In this document: piece after piece, positions 27,100-35,599 of the stretch
Position numbering within the stretch: position 1 is the first letter of the stretch
How the letters are laid out: each line of letters begins with the position of its first letter
Source of the DNA: Enterococcus silesiacus
GTDB taxonomy: Bacteria > Bacillota > Bacilli > Lactobacillales > Enterococcaceae
Direction: 5' to 3'
DNA: 64,000 bases
NCBI GenBank assembly: GCA_001465115.1
Contig: CP013614.1
Location: forward strand, 3,410,001 to 3,474,000
Notes under the pieces: generated by a model
The model's database searches: none
What the model was told of the DNA's origin: nothing
The model's input: only the letters and a program-made list of their open reading frames with translations
Position numbers and translations under genes: made by a program

Positions 27100-27819
27100 A
27101 TGATGCAAACGATTGATGAGAAAAAAGCCATAGACCTGATCGAGCAAGCACAGAAAATCGTATTTTTAACGGGAGCAGGTGTTTCGACAGCTTCTGGTAT
27201 ACCGGATTATCGTTCGTTATCTGGTATTTATCATGGCATTGAACGGCCTGAATATTTGCTAAGTCAGACTTGCATGAGGGAAGAACCAGAGAAATTTTAT
27301 TCATTTGTCAAAACAATGTATCATCCAAAGGCAAAACCAAATAGGATTCATTTGAAAATAGCGGAATTAGAAAAAGTTAAAGATGTCGGGGTCATTTCTC
27401 AAAATATAGATGGCCTTCATAAGGCAGCGGGCACTCAGCATTTAGTCAATTTTCATGGAGATTTATATGATTGCTACTGTCGGAAATGCGGGCAAACTAT
27501 TTCTGCAAAATCGTATTTATTATCTGATCAACACGCTCAGTGCGGGGGGCAAATTCGTCCAAATATTGTTTTATATGAAGAAGGATTGGATGAACAAGTG
27601 ATAGCAACAGCGATTAAAGCTATTGCGGCAGCAGAGTTGATTGTAATTGTTGGAACGAGTTTTCAAGTGCATCCATTTTGCGACTTGATTCACTACGCTT
27701 CAAGTCAGGCAGAAATCCTAGTGATTAATCAAACGCCTATCCCATTAAATCAACAAGCCTATTTTCTAAAAGAAGATGCACTTCGGGTTTTTGAAAATCT
27801 AATGATAGAGGAGCTTTAA
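27100..27819 (+). CDS. NAD-dependent protein deacylase, Sir2 family
   Basis: 239 residues. NAD-binding motifs are VFLTGAGVSTASGIPDYRS near residue 20 and SQNIDGLHKAAG near residue 105, with the catalytic His in FHGDLYD. The zinc module begins normally with CRKC, but the second pair reads HAQC, so His replaces one of the four cysteines. It removes acyl groups from lysine and releases nicotinamide. ATG at 27100 or 27103 both fit the GGGAG site; TATAAT at 27075-27080 is the likely -10. It starts an operon with the fusion gene (1-base gap) and niaR. Confidence 0.9.
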   Translation: MMQTIDEKKAIDLIEQAQKIVFLTGAGVSTASGIPDYRSLSGIYHGIERPEYLLSQTCMREEPEKFYSFVKTMYHPKAKPNRIHLKIAELEKVKDVGVISQNIDGLHKAAGTQHLVNFHGDLYDCYCRKCGQTISAKSYLLSDQHAQCGGQIRPNIVLYEEGLDEQVIATAIKAIAAAELIVIVGTSFQVHPFCDLIHYASSQAEILVINQTPIPLNQQAYFLKEDALRVFENLMIEEL

Positions 27820-27820
27820 T

Positions 27821-28660
27821 ATGGAAGAAATTAAATCAGAGCGACAAAAAATGATCGACGGGGAGTTGTATTTTGCAGCGGATCCAGAATTAACCACTGC
27901 ACGGAAGTTTGCCCGTGAACAAATGAAGTTAATCAATAAGGAAGAAGATCGATTGATTCGTAAACAATTAGTTGAAGAAACCTTTGGGACAGCTGGCACT
28001 GGTAGTTACATCGAACCGACAATCAGCTTTGATTATGGCTTTAATATTCATGTAGGGAAAAACTTCTATGCCAATTTCAATAGTATTTTCCTAGATATTT
28101 GCCCAATCACAATTGGGGATAATTGTATGTTCGGACCGAATGCGCAATTATATACAGCAACGCACCCGTTACACCCCGTTAAAAGAAATAGTGGGTTAGA
28201 GTATGGTAAACCGATTACTTTAGGAAACAATGTCTGGCTTGGCGGCGGTGTCGTAATCACTCCTGGCGTAACTTTAGGCGATAATGTCGTTGTGGCAGCT
28301 GGCGCTGTGGTGACAAAATCATTTCCAGATAATTGTGTGATTGGCGGTAACCCAGCAAAAATCATCAAAGAAATCGAGTTAGACGAAAAACGCTCACCAC
28401 TAACAATTCAGCGGGATAAAATCAATGCACTGGATAAACAGATCGTGACTTTATTAGAAGAACGTCTAAGCGTTGTTGACGCGATTGTAGGGATCAAAAA
28501 AGCAACAGAGAAACCAATCTTGGATACAGCAAGAGAACAAGAAGTTCTAGAGACGATCAGTGACTATGTTGGAAACGATCGCTACAAAGAAGCTATCAAA
28601 GAAACTTATCAAGGAATTATGGATGTGTCAAAACAGTTTCAACAACAGCAGACAGATTAA
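27821..28660 (+). CDS. Sugar O-acetyltransferase fused to a chorismate mutase (AroQ) domain
   Basis: 279 residues in two parts. Residues 1-190 are a maltose/galactoside O-acetyltransferase: MIDGELYFAADPEL, then left-handed beta-helix hexapeptides (ITIGDNCMFGPNAQLYTATH with the catalytic His, and IGGNPAKIIKEI at the end). Residues about 195-275 match an all-helical type II chorismate mutase: RDKINALDKQIVTLLEERLS, IGIKKAT-like helix 1, then a downstream helix pair ending YQGIMDVSKQ. Both parts are in one uninterrupted frame with no internal ribosome site at the junction. Whether the mutase domain is catalytic or a phenylalanine-type sensor is unknown. Confidence 0.85.
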   Translation: MEEIKSERQKMIDGELYFAADPELTTARKFAREQMKLINKEEDRLIRKQLVEETFGTAGTGSYIEPTISFDYGFNIHVGKNFYANFNSIFLDICPITIGDNCMFGPNAQLYTATHPLHPVKRNSGLEYGKPITLGNNVWLGGGVVITPGVTLGDNVVVAAGAVVTKSFPDNCVIGGNPAKIIKEIELDEKRSPLTIQRDKINALDKQIVTLLEERLSVVDAIVGIKKATEKPILDTAREQEVLETISDYVGNDRYKEAIKETYQGIMDVSKQFQQQQTD

Positions 28661-28679
28661 GCTTGCAGGGGGAAAATGA

Positions 28680-29198
28680 ATGGACGGAGAACAAAGACGG
28701 ACCTTGATTTTACTTGAGTTAGAAACGGCTGAAAAACCAGTCAGTGCCAGTCGTTTTGCTGAAAAGTTCAATGTCAGTCGCCAGATTATTGTCGGCGATG
28801 TGGCGCTTTTAAGGGCATCAGGTCGTGAAATTATCGCAACAGCCAGAGGCTATTTACTGGAAACAGAGCAAGCACGGCAAGGTATCATTAGGAAAATTGC
28901 TTGCCAGCATGCACCAGAACAAACCGCTGACGAAATGCAGACAATTATCTCTTTAGGCGGAGAAATCATTGATGTTGTAGTGGAACATCCAATCTATGGT
29001 GAGTTAACAGGCGGACTACATATTCGCACAGAAAAAGAAGTAGAGGAATTTATCAAAGCTTATCAAAATAGCCATGCTTCGTTATTATCTGAGTTAACAG
29101 CTGGGATTCACTTACACACGATTCGTTGCGAAAATGAACAGATGGTAGCAACTATCAAAAAAGCATTGGAACAAAAAGCTATTTTATATAAAGGTTAA
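28680..29198 (+). CDS. niaR: Transcriptional repressor of NAD precursor genes (NiaR)
   Basis: 172 residues: an N-terminal winged helix (VSASRFAEKFNVSRQIIVGDVALLRASG) and a C-terminal 3H domain with three conserved His (VEHPIYGELTGGLHI and ELTAGIHLHTIRC), which binds a metal and nicotinic acid. NiaR represses niacin transport and salvage genes. Its place 19 bases after the fusion gene, in the operon of an NAD-consuming sirtuin, suggests a shared link to NAD level. The ATG at 28680 follows a GGGGG site. Confidence 0.9.
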   Translation: MDGEQRRTLILLELETAEKPVSASRFAEKFNVSRQIIVGDVALLRASGREIIATARGYLLETEQARQGIIRKIACQHAPEQTADEMQTIISLGGEIIDVVVEHPIYGELTGGLHIRTEKEVEEFIKAYQNSHASLLSELTAGIHLHTIRCENEQMVATIKKALEQKAILYKG

Positions 29199-29253
29199 AA
29201 CAGCGCTAGACACGGACAAACTTTTAGGTTGTCTGTGTCTAGCGCTGTTTTTG
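29197..29253 (+). terminator. Terminator after niaR
   Basis: AAAACAGCGCTAGACAC (29197-29213) pairs perfectly with GTGTCTAGCGCTGTTTT (29235-29251); it overlaps the niaR stop codon and ends in T5. Confidence 0.92.
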
Positions 29254-29283
29254 CAGTGTAGTCTTATTTAATTATGAGAACGG

Positions 29284-30783
29284 TTAAACAAATGTTTTTT
29301 TGAATATCTCCTTTTGAATAGAATAAAACAAGGCGTTCCAATTGCTTTCTTCAAATATGTTCTCAATATAAATTATATTTTCATTACTTGCTGAAGGTTC
29401 AGCAAAATCTGCAATAACAATATCTGCTTCTGCAGTCTTTTGGACAAAGGTGATTAGCTCTTCATTGTAAATCTTCCTGATTTTATTTTGGATGAACAAT
29501 TCTGAAAGTGTATCTTTGGAAAAATGAATGGCGATTTTCAATCGGTTATCGTTTGCATAGTCAATAATATAGTGAATCCATGAATAGGCGATATAATGGT
29601 ATTTTTTGTCAAAAGCTAATTCTGCTGCTTCTTGGGGGTATTTCTTTTTAAATAAGGTATGAAATTTTTTGATGTCCTGACTCCGTTCTTCTAGTACGTA
29701 AGTTGGAAAAGTGACTTTTGTGAAATTTTCGGAATAATTAAACGCCTCGTAAAAGCTAATTCCCACGTAACGGATAAAAATCATCACAATAGTCGCTCGG
29801 TAAAGCAAAGTGTAGTAATCACTGTCGGATAAGTGCAATTTCCAATGATCAAGAATAGCATCAATAAATTGTTGGCTAAGTCTAATTAATGGAAGTTTAG
29901 TTTCTATAAACTTTTTAGCCAAGAAAATTTGTTCTTCAGGTGTTTCAATTGCTAAAAAGGTTCGTAAAATAAAATTTAAAAAAAGATTTTCATTAGTCAA
30001 AGTAATTTTTAAATCAGGAGAAAAGTTATCCACTTGGTAGATTGAAAGGTCATTTGTTTGTTCTAACAATTGAGCGAATGTAACGAATTGTTCATCTAAT
30101 TCGATTTTTCGTTTCTTTTCAATCGTGTGATAAATACTATAAGAAATATAATGACGCAAATGTTCTTGCTTAGAAGTGGAGCTAATATAAGGATCAAGCT
30201 TATACAGCATGACTTTAGATTCATCTAAGGAACTACGATGTAATGGCGATTCCTTTGTCTTGAAAGAAGACCAATAAAAAGAAAAAATAAAGTAGCTTAG
30301 AGAAATTTCGTCAGCTAGGAAATTTGATTCATCTAAGTTTTGTGTAAATACCAGTTTAATTCCTAAAGGATTAAGTATTTTATTTAATCGAGTTAGTTGT
30401 TTGTAAACATAAGAAGAGGTCAAGTGCAGATCACCAGCCAATTCGTCTATAGAATAATAGTTTTTTTTAAATAGTGCTCGAAGAATCTCAAAAGCTGTTG
30501 TTTCCTTTAAATAATAAAGCTTCGTTATTTCCAGTACATGAATACTATCTAGTCCAGGAGCTAATACTAATTGATAATCTTCTGATACTTTAACGATTTG
30601 AGCATCATCTTTAAAGATTACGTATAAATCCTCATTCAATATAGAGATTTGTTTTTTTAGTTTATGATTGTCAATTTTTAACTCCTCTGTTAGTTTTTTT
30701 TGATTACGAGTTGTTGAGCAGGTGGAAAAGCGACTAAGTATTTGTAATTTGAACAAGTTGTTTTTTTTAAGTAAGATATTCAT
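29284..30783 (-). CDS. Mga-family transcriptional regulator
   Basis: 499 residues. Residues about 75-160 resemble the Mga helix-turn-helix (ETTAFEILRALFKK, SIDELAGDLHLTSSYVYKQL, then LNKILNPLGIKL); the middle is a PRD-like helical region, and the C-terminal ~100 residues look like an EIIB-type fold. Such proteins activate surface-protein genes in streptococci and enterococci and respond to sugar PTS state. It is divergent from the WxL operon, about 1 kb away, and is its likely regulator. GGAGG precedes the ATG on the minus strand. Confidence 0.82.
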   Translation of the reverse strand: MNILLKKNNLFKLQILSRFSTCSTTRNQKKLTEELKIDNHKLKKQISILNEDLYVIFKDDAQIVKVSEDYQLVLAPGLDSIHVLEITKLYYLKETTAFEILRALFKKNYYSIDELAGDLHLTSSYVYKQLTRLNKILNPLGIKLVFTQNLDESNFLADEISLSYFIFSFYWSSFKTKESPLHRSSLDESKVMLYKLDPYISSTSKQEHLRHYISYSIYHTIEKKRKIELDEQFVTFAQLLEQTNDLSIYQVDNFSPDLKITLTNENLFLNFILRTFLAIETPEEQIFLAKKFIETKLPLIRLSQQFIDAILDHWKLHLSDSDYYTLLYRATIVMIFIRYVGISFYEAFNYSENFTKVTFPTYVLEERSQDIKKFHTLFKKKYPQEAAELAFDKKYHYIAYSWIHYIIDYANDNRLKIAIHFSKDTLSELFIQNKIRKIYNEELITFVQKTAEADIVIADFAEPSASNENIIYIENIFEESNWNALFYSIQKEIFKKTFV

Positions 30784-30888
30784 TTTTTATACCTCCTGTT
30801 TAAAATGTATAGATATATTCAAAGCAGTTCATTAAAAATAGATTTGTAAAAAATGGATTTTTATATTTTTCTGTCTGAGTGAACTAAT

Positions 30889-30917
30889 AATAATAATAAA
30901 TTATATTTATTATTATT
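30889..30917. repeat. AT-rich palindrome upstream of the Mga-like gene
   Basis: AATAATAATAAAT (30889-30901) is mirrored by ATTTATTATTATT (30905-30917), a 13-base perfect inverted repeat about 105 bases before the regulator gene. It could be an operator or simply low-complexity DNA. Confidence 0.5.
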
Positions 30918-31223
30918 TTATACAGTTTATAAAAAGAAGAGATAAAATAAGAATTAATGCCAGTTTTTAAAGGGTTTTTCCAATAGAGAAAAACCAGCTA
31001 GTGATTTTGTTATCAATGTTATTATTTGTTAATTATACACAATTTATTTTAATTATTCTCTTTTTTATCGGGAAAATAGGAATAAAAAAGAAAAAATGGA
31101 AGGTTGAAAATCCTAATATTGCCATCTATACTGAATCACGTACTAAAAACACGTTGGATGTTACTGATTGTTTTTTTCTGTGTAGCAATTTAAGGATTTT
31201 GAAAATAGCAGCAAGGAACGTAT

Positions 31224-31760
31224 GAATGGTTAAAAAAATTACTGCTATATATTTTTCTTTCAGGACATATTTTTTCTATACATATATCATTTCATTCTGT
31301 TTAAGCGGATGAGCTGCAACTGTATTTGGCTTAGGAAACGGGACAGATGCTGGTAAAAAGAGTAATATTTTGATGCCGTTCAATAGCTACAATAAAGTAG
31401 CAACAACCTTTATGCTACTGATAGATGACTGTTGATGGTGTAAAAGAAGCAGCAATTACTGTAAGGAAATTATAATTATCAGAATGTTGGGACGATTTTC
31501 GGGGAACAAATTATCTTCAATAATGATTGTGAACCTAAAAGAACTGGCGTTCTTCATTGATGCTAGCATATAGAGTGGCGATAAGATACAGGCTTATTGT
31601 TTGAACTATTTCCAGGATCATACTTAGGAACAGAGCAGGGGGAGTTTGGCTAGGCTAGCAGATGTTCCTAGCAATAACTGAAAAAAATGCGTATTACAAG
31701 GAGACTGTTACTGAGTAAGAAGTAATCAAGCTGCCTTGTTTTATATATAACTTATTTGGA
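31224..31760 (+). pseudogene. Probable remains of a decayed coding sequence upstream of the WxL operon
   Basis: The 992-base gap 30784-31775 has no convincing intact gene. A start with signal-like sequence (ATG at 31224, MVKKITAIYFSF) is stopped after 28 codons; the frame then continues as VFGLGNGTDAGKKSNI, shifts by one base to TVDGVKEAAITVRKL, and later pieces such as PGSYLGTEQGEFG and ITEKNAYYKETVTE read like protein between stops. This looks like a surface protein broken by stops and frameshifts. A short GTG-started frame at 31001-31225 (74 codons) lacks a ribosome site and is not called. The parent family is not recognised. Confidence 0.35.
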
Positions 31761-31775
31761 AAAGAGGAAGAAAAA

Positions 31776-32468
31776 ATGAAAAAGATCATTTTTGGAACAT
31801 TATTATCAACTGTTTTATTAACTGGTGGAGTAGTTGTTCATGCAGAGGGGCAAACGGAGGGACAAGACTGGACAACAACTACAGGAACTCCAGACGGAAA
31901 AGGCGCAACGTCTCATGCGCATATGACATTACAACCAGGGGATGGAACAACTGACCCGACTGACCCGATCGACCCGAGTGAACCAGGTGGGGAAACTGGA
32001 AACAAAGGACCATTGACAATCGACAACGTAACACCTCTAGAATTTGGTGAACATAAATTAGCTGGTGGAGAATCAATCTACTCTTCAACAAGTGAGCACC
32101 CTAATGTACAAATTACAGATAGTCGTGGAGAAGGGAAAGGTTGGACTCTGCAAATCACCTCTTCTCAATTTACAGATATAAAAGATGCTAAAAAAACACT
32201 AAAAGGTGCCGTGTTGACGTTGCCTGCAGGTGAATTGAAAACAATTGATGGTAACGTATCTGGCAAACCAACAACGAAAGAAATCCACTTAGCAACTGAC
32301 CAGCCAACTGCCGAAGTGTTAATGGTAGCGAAAGATAAAACAGGTATGGGTACTTGGGAAGATCTATTCAACGAAGAAAACGTAACAGTTAAAGTACCAG
32401 CAGGTAACTTTTCTGGTGAATATGTATCAACCTTAACATGGACAATGTTAGATACGCCAAAAGCGTAA
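31776..32468 (+). CDS. WxL domain surface protein 1
   Basis: 230 residues. Signal peptide about residues 1-24 (ending VVVHAEG), a short Asp/Pro/Thr spacer (DPTDPIDPSEP) and a WxL domain: GKGWTLQITSSQF carries the first W-x-L and YVSTLTWTMLDTPKA the C-terminal second motif. WxL domains bind peptidoglycan non-covalently at the cell surface. It is the first of three similar genes; the next starts 35 bases on. GAGGAAG precedes the ATG. Confidence 0.92.
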   Translation: MKKIIFGTLLSTVLLTGGVVVHAEGQTEGQDWTTTTGTPDGKGATSHAHMTLQPGDGTTDPTDPIDPSEPGGETGNKGPLTIDNVTPLEFGEHKLAGGESIYSSTSEHPNVQITDSRGEGKGWTLQITSSQFTDIKDAKKTLKGAVLTLPAGELKTIDGNVSGKPTTKEIHLATDQPTAEVLMVAKDKTGMGTWEDLFNEENVTVKVPAGNFSGEYVSTLTWTMLDTPKA

Positions 32469-32503
32469 TTATGAGTGAAGTAGAAAACTTAGGAGGAATC
32501 ATT

Positions 32504-33178
32504 TTGAAAAAATTAAATCTATTATCAGTAGCAGCAATTTTAAGCATGAGTCTATTTACCGCTACAACAACTTTTGCTGAAGAAGTAGAGCCGCCAGTAG
32601 ATGACGCAAAAAAAGCTGAGTCTCACGTAAAAGTTGGCATCGAACCTGGAGATGATAAAGAACCGACTAATCCGATCGATCCAGAAGATCCTGATAATCC
32701 AGGAGAAGGCGGTACAGGTCAAACTGGTAATTTAACAATCGATATGGTTACAAATCTTGATTTTGGTGCGTTTAAATTAAGCTCTGAAGCGACTACACTT
32801 ACTGCCAATAAAGAAAACAAAGCTAACCCGACAGCCCAAGTGACCGATAAACGTGGGACAGGAGCTGGTTGGACTTTAGGCGTAGAGATGTCAGATTTCA
32901 AAAGTGCAGATGAACATATTTTAAAAGGTGCTCAATTAAGCATTCCTAAAGGGGAACTAAAAACAAACAATACTGACAAAACATTAGCCCCAGAAAACTT
33001 TGCTTTAGTTGTTAATAAAGAACAACAAGTGATCATGACTGCTAACAAAGATAAAGGTTTAGGAACATGGGCGGATAGCTATGATAAAGAACAAACAAAA
33101 CTAGCAATTCCAGCAGGAAACTATGTTGGTGAATATGCTTCTACATTAACATGGACGTTAAGTAACGCACCTAAATAA
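32504..33178 (+). CDS. WxL domain surface protein 2
   Basis: 224 residues from a TTG start, chosen because AGGAGG lies 7 bases upstream and the product then begins with a normal signal peptide (MKKLNLLSVAAILSMSLF); an in-frame ATG at 32471 lacks a ribosome site. After a DPEDPDNPGEG spacer, the WxL domain shows GAGWTLGVEMSDF and YASTLTWTLSNAPK. It is co-transcribed with and clearly paralogous to its neighbours. Confidence 0.92.
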   Translation: MKKLNLLSVAAILSMSLFTATTTFAEEVEPPVDDAKKAESHVKVGIEPGDDKEPTNPIDPEDPDNPGEGGTGQTGNLTIDMVTNLDFGAFKLSSEATTLTANKENKANPTAQVTDKRGTGAGWTLGVEMSDFKSADEHILKGAQLSIPKGELKTNNTDKTLAPENFALVVNKEQQVIMTANKDKGLGTWADSYDKEQTKLAIPAGNYVGEYASTLTWTLSNAPK

Positions 33179-33212
33179 ACAGCGTAAATAAAGAACGAAA
33201 GAGGATTGAATA

Positions 33213-33920
33213 ATGAGAGCATCTAAAATAGTAAGTACAATCGTATTAGCAAGTATTTTTTCATTAAATGGAGTTGTAACATTTGCAGCAGAGGATACAA
33301 AACCTCTAGGAGCGAAATCTAAAACACATATCTCATTTACAGCAAGTGAAGAGCCAACAGGTCCTGTTGACCCAACAGACCCAAATAAACCAGTTGACCC
33401 TGATCAACCGATTGATCCAACTGACCCAGAAAATCCAGGTACTGGTAACGAAGGTGCGTTGGCAATTGATTATGTATCAAATATTGTATTCGGCGAAAAA
33501 GAAATCGAATCTGGCGATACTATCTATAACGCTATGAATGAAAACCCATTTGTACAAGTTACTGATAAACGTGGGACAGGCGCTGGCTGGACTTTAAGTG
33601 CCCAAACAAATGGATTCAAAACAGAAGCAGGCAAACAATTAAAAGGTGCTGAGTTAAGTTTCAAAAATGGACATGTAAAAACAAGAACCGATAATGTATC
33701 TACAGCACCAATCGGAAATGATGTAGTATTCAGTAACGCAGATGCTAAAGTAATTATGTCTGCTAAAAAAGATGCAGGTCGTGGTACTTGGCTGGATGTC
33801 TTTTCTGGTGAAGCGGACAACAATGAAAATGTTCAACTAAAAGTCTTAGAAGGTTCAGCAGATGCCAACATTGAGTATTCAGCAGAAATTAACTGGACAT
33901 TAGCAAACGCACCAAAATAA
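33213..33920 (+). CDS. WxL domain surface protein 3
   Basis: 235 residues. Signal peptide about residues 1-25, the longest DPTDPNKPVDPDQP-type spacer of the three, and a WxL domain with GAGWTLSAQTNGF and YSAEINWTLANAPK. A stretch of DNA is nearly identical between proteins 2 and 3 around ACTGATAAACGTGGGACAGG (TDKRGTGAGWTL), pointing to recent duplication. GAAAGAGG precedes the ATG at 33213. Confidence 0.92.
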   Translation: MRASKIVSTIVLASIFSLNGVVTFAAEDTKPLGAKSKTHISFTASEEPTGPVDPTDPNKPVDPDQPIDPTDPENPGTGNEGALAIDYVSNIVFGEKEIESGDTIYNAMNENPFVQVTDKRGTGAGWTLSAQTNGFKTEAGKQLKGAELSFKNGHVKTRTDNVSTAPIGNDVVFSNADAKVIMSAKKDAGRGTWLDVFSGEADNNENVQLKVLEGSADANIEYSAEINWTLANAPK

Positions 33921-33970
33921 TCAAGACAAATCCAACTATTACTATGAAATAAGGTTAAGAAAAATATAGA

Positions 33971-34006
33971 AACAATCGAATAAGGCCCCCACCTTGTTCG
34001 ATTGTT
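33971..34006 (+). promoter_or_regulatory. Intra-operon hairpin between WxL genes and the DUF916 gene
   Basis: The 15-base arm at 33971-33985 (AACAATCGAATAAGG) pairs with 33992-34006 (CCTTGTTCGATTGTT), one G-T pair, around a 6-base C-rich loop. It ends 9 bases before the GGAGG of the next gene. It can work as an attenuator or as an mRNA-stability element that lets WxL proteins be made in excess over the DUF916 protein. Confidence 0.7.
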
Positions 34007-34026
34007 TTGAAACTCGGAGGAAAATT

Positions 34027-35136
34027 GTGAAGAAAAAATATTTATTCCCTTTATTTACGATTGTCGTTGCCCTGTTTTTCTCAGTTGACACTAACGTTTT
34101 TGCAAGCGATATGAATTTTTCAGTTGAAGCAAACATTCCAGAGAACCAAGTGGATAAATCACAGACTTATTTTGATTTAAGAATGAAACCTGAACAAGAA
34201 CAAGATATCTCAATTACGATTAAAAATGGTTCAGACGAACAAGCGACATTTATAGTAGAGCCTCATATTGCCGTTACGAATCAAAATGGTGTGATTGATT
34301 ATAGTAAAGATCTACCGAAGGATTCGTCTTTGAAGCACAGTTTGACTGAGGTTATTTCTGGTGAAACGAAATATACACTTAAAGGAAAAGAGACAAAGAA
34401 AGCGGTCTTTCATTTAAAGATGCCTAAAGAATCTTTTGACGGAATTATTTTAGGCGGGTTCCAGATTCACAAAGAACAAAAAGATACTGAAAAAGATGAG
34501 AAACAAGCGGTTCAAATCAAAAATCAGTATGCGTATGTTATTGGTGTGAAGCTGAGCGAAAAAGATCAATCAGCGACGCCGGAACTTGTTTTGAATAAGG
34601 TTAAACCTGGGTTGCAAAACTACCGAACAGTTGTTACAGCCAACTTGCAAAATACTCAGCCTATCATTATCAATGGCCTAAAAGTTGATGCGAAAATCAG
34701 TAAAAAAGCTGGCGGACAAGTGTTGCATACGACAGCGAAACAAGATATGAGCATGGCGCCAAATTCTAACTTTGATTTTCCAATTTCTTGGGATAATCAA
34801 GAATTAAAAGCAGGTACATACCACCTTGCAGTAGTTGCCGAAGATGATAAAGGGAACAAATGGGAGCTGGAAAAAGACTTTGATATCAAAGGAAAAGAAA
34901 CCAAAACTTTAAACAAAGACGCGGTTGAACTTGAAAAAGATTACACGATGTGGATCATTATCGGTGTTATCGGGATTATTGTACTGCTGATCATTGTCTG
35001 GTTCATTGTCAAAAAAAGAAATGAGAAAGCAGAAAAAATCCGTAAACAATCGCAAGCAAGAAAGAAAAAAGCTCTTCTAAGAGAAAAGAAAATAGCAAGA
35101 AAAAGAAAAAAACAAGCAGTAAGTGATGTAAGCTAG
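34027..35136 (+). CDS. DUF916/DUF3324 protein (WxL-interacting protein)
   Basis: 369 residues. It starts at GTG 34027, 6 bases after GGAGG; an earlier in-frame TTG lies inside the upstream hairpin. Signal peptide about residues 1-28; DUF916 part (residues about 30-150: FSVEANIPENQ, YFDLRMKPEQEQDISI) binds peptidoglycan or WxL proteins; DUF3324 part (about 155-300) follows; one membrane helix near residue 315 (MWIIIGVIGIIVLLIIVWF) and a Lys/Arg-rich cytosolic tail. It holds WxL proteins at the cell surface. Confidence 0.93.
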   Translation: MKKKYLFPLFTIVVALFFSVDTNVFASDMNFSVEANIPENQVDKSQTYFDLRMKPEQEQDISITIKNGSDEQATFIVEPHIAVTNQNGVIDYSKDLPKDSSLKHSLTEVISGETKYTLKGKETKKAVFHLKMPKESFDGIILGGFQIHKEQKDTEKDEKQAVQIKNQYAYVIGVKLSEKDQSATPELVLNKVKPGLQNYRTVVTANLQNTQPIIINGLKVDAKISKKAGGQVLHTTAKQDMSMAPNSNFDFPISWDNQELKAGTYHLAVVAEDDKGNKWELEKDFDIKGKETKTLNKDAVELEKDYTMWIIIGVIGIIVLLIIVWFIVKKRNEKAEKIRKQSQARKKKALLREKKIARKRKKQAVSDVS

Positions 35137-35263
35137 AATTCCCCTAAAAAGTACAGATAATAAAGGCTAAGGATTATCGCGCAATTACACACTCGAAAAA
35201 ACATGCCTACGTTATATTTCGAGAGTCAAAATCGACGGGATTGGGTTTAGAGGAGGGATAAAG

Positions 35264-35599
35264 ATGTTCAAAAAATCAAAATATTTATGGCTTCTGTTGT
35301 GTGTAGTGAATGCTTTCGTTTGTTCTTCGGTTGCTGTCTATGCGGATGAGGCGAGTCAAGCGACTTCAAAAGCAGGAATCAAATTTGTTGATAGAAGACC
35401 GCATGATGAAACTGATTTTAGTTCAGGTCCGACTGATAATGAACAAGAGTCAGGTAAAGTGACAAACAAATATCCCAAAGACCTTCCTAGCACAAATGAG
35501 AAACCAGCAGTATATGCAACTATCTTGGGCGTAGTAATCGTTACTGGTTCTGTGGCGATTTGGCTGAAGCGCAACAAAGATGAGGATAAAAAATGCTGA
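35264..35599 (+). CDS. Small cell-wall anchored protein with LPSTN sorting motif
   Basis: 111 residues: signal peptide about residues 1-28 ending YADEA, a short polar middle, then LPSTNEK, a hydrophobic helix and KRNKDEDKKC. Small LPXTG proteins are regular members of WxL loci. Here Asn replaces Gly of the sortase motif, so it may be cut poorly, used by another sortase, or remain a membrane protein. GAGGAGGGATAAAG precedes the ATG; the gap of 127 bases to the DUF916 gene shows no clear terminator. Confidence 0.75.
   Translation: MFKKSKYLWLLLCVVNAFVCSSVAVYADEASQATSKAGIKFVDRRPHDETDFSSGPTDNEQESGKVTNKYPKDLPSTNEKPAVYATILGVVIVTGSVAIWLKRNKDEDKKC

Noticed and set aside
31001..31225. 74-codon frame with a hydrophobic start
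   Set aside because: GTG start without ribosome site, low-complexity Lys/Ile/Leu content; more likely part of the decayed region.
31930..33450. CRISPR-like or tandem DNA repeats in the WxL genes
   Set aside because: The repetition is the Asp-Pro/Thr-Pro coding spacer and paralogy among three genes, not spaced direct repeats.
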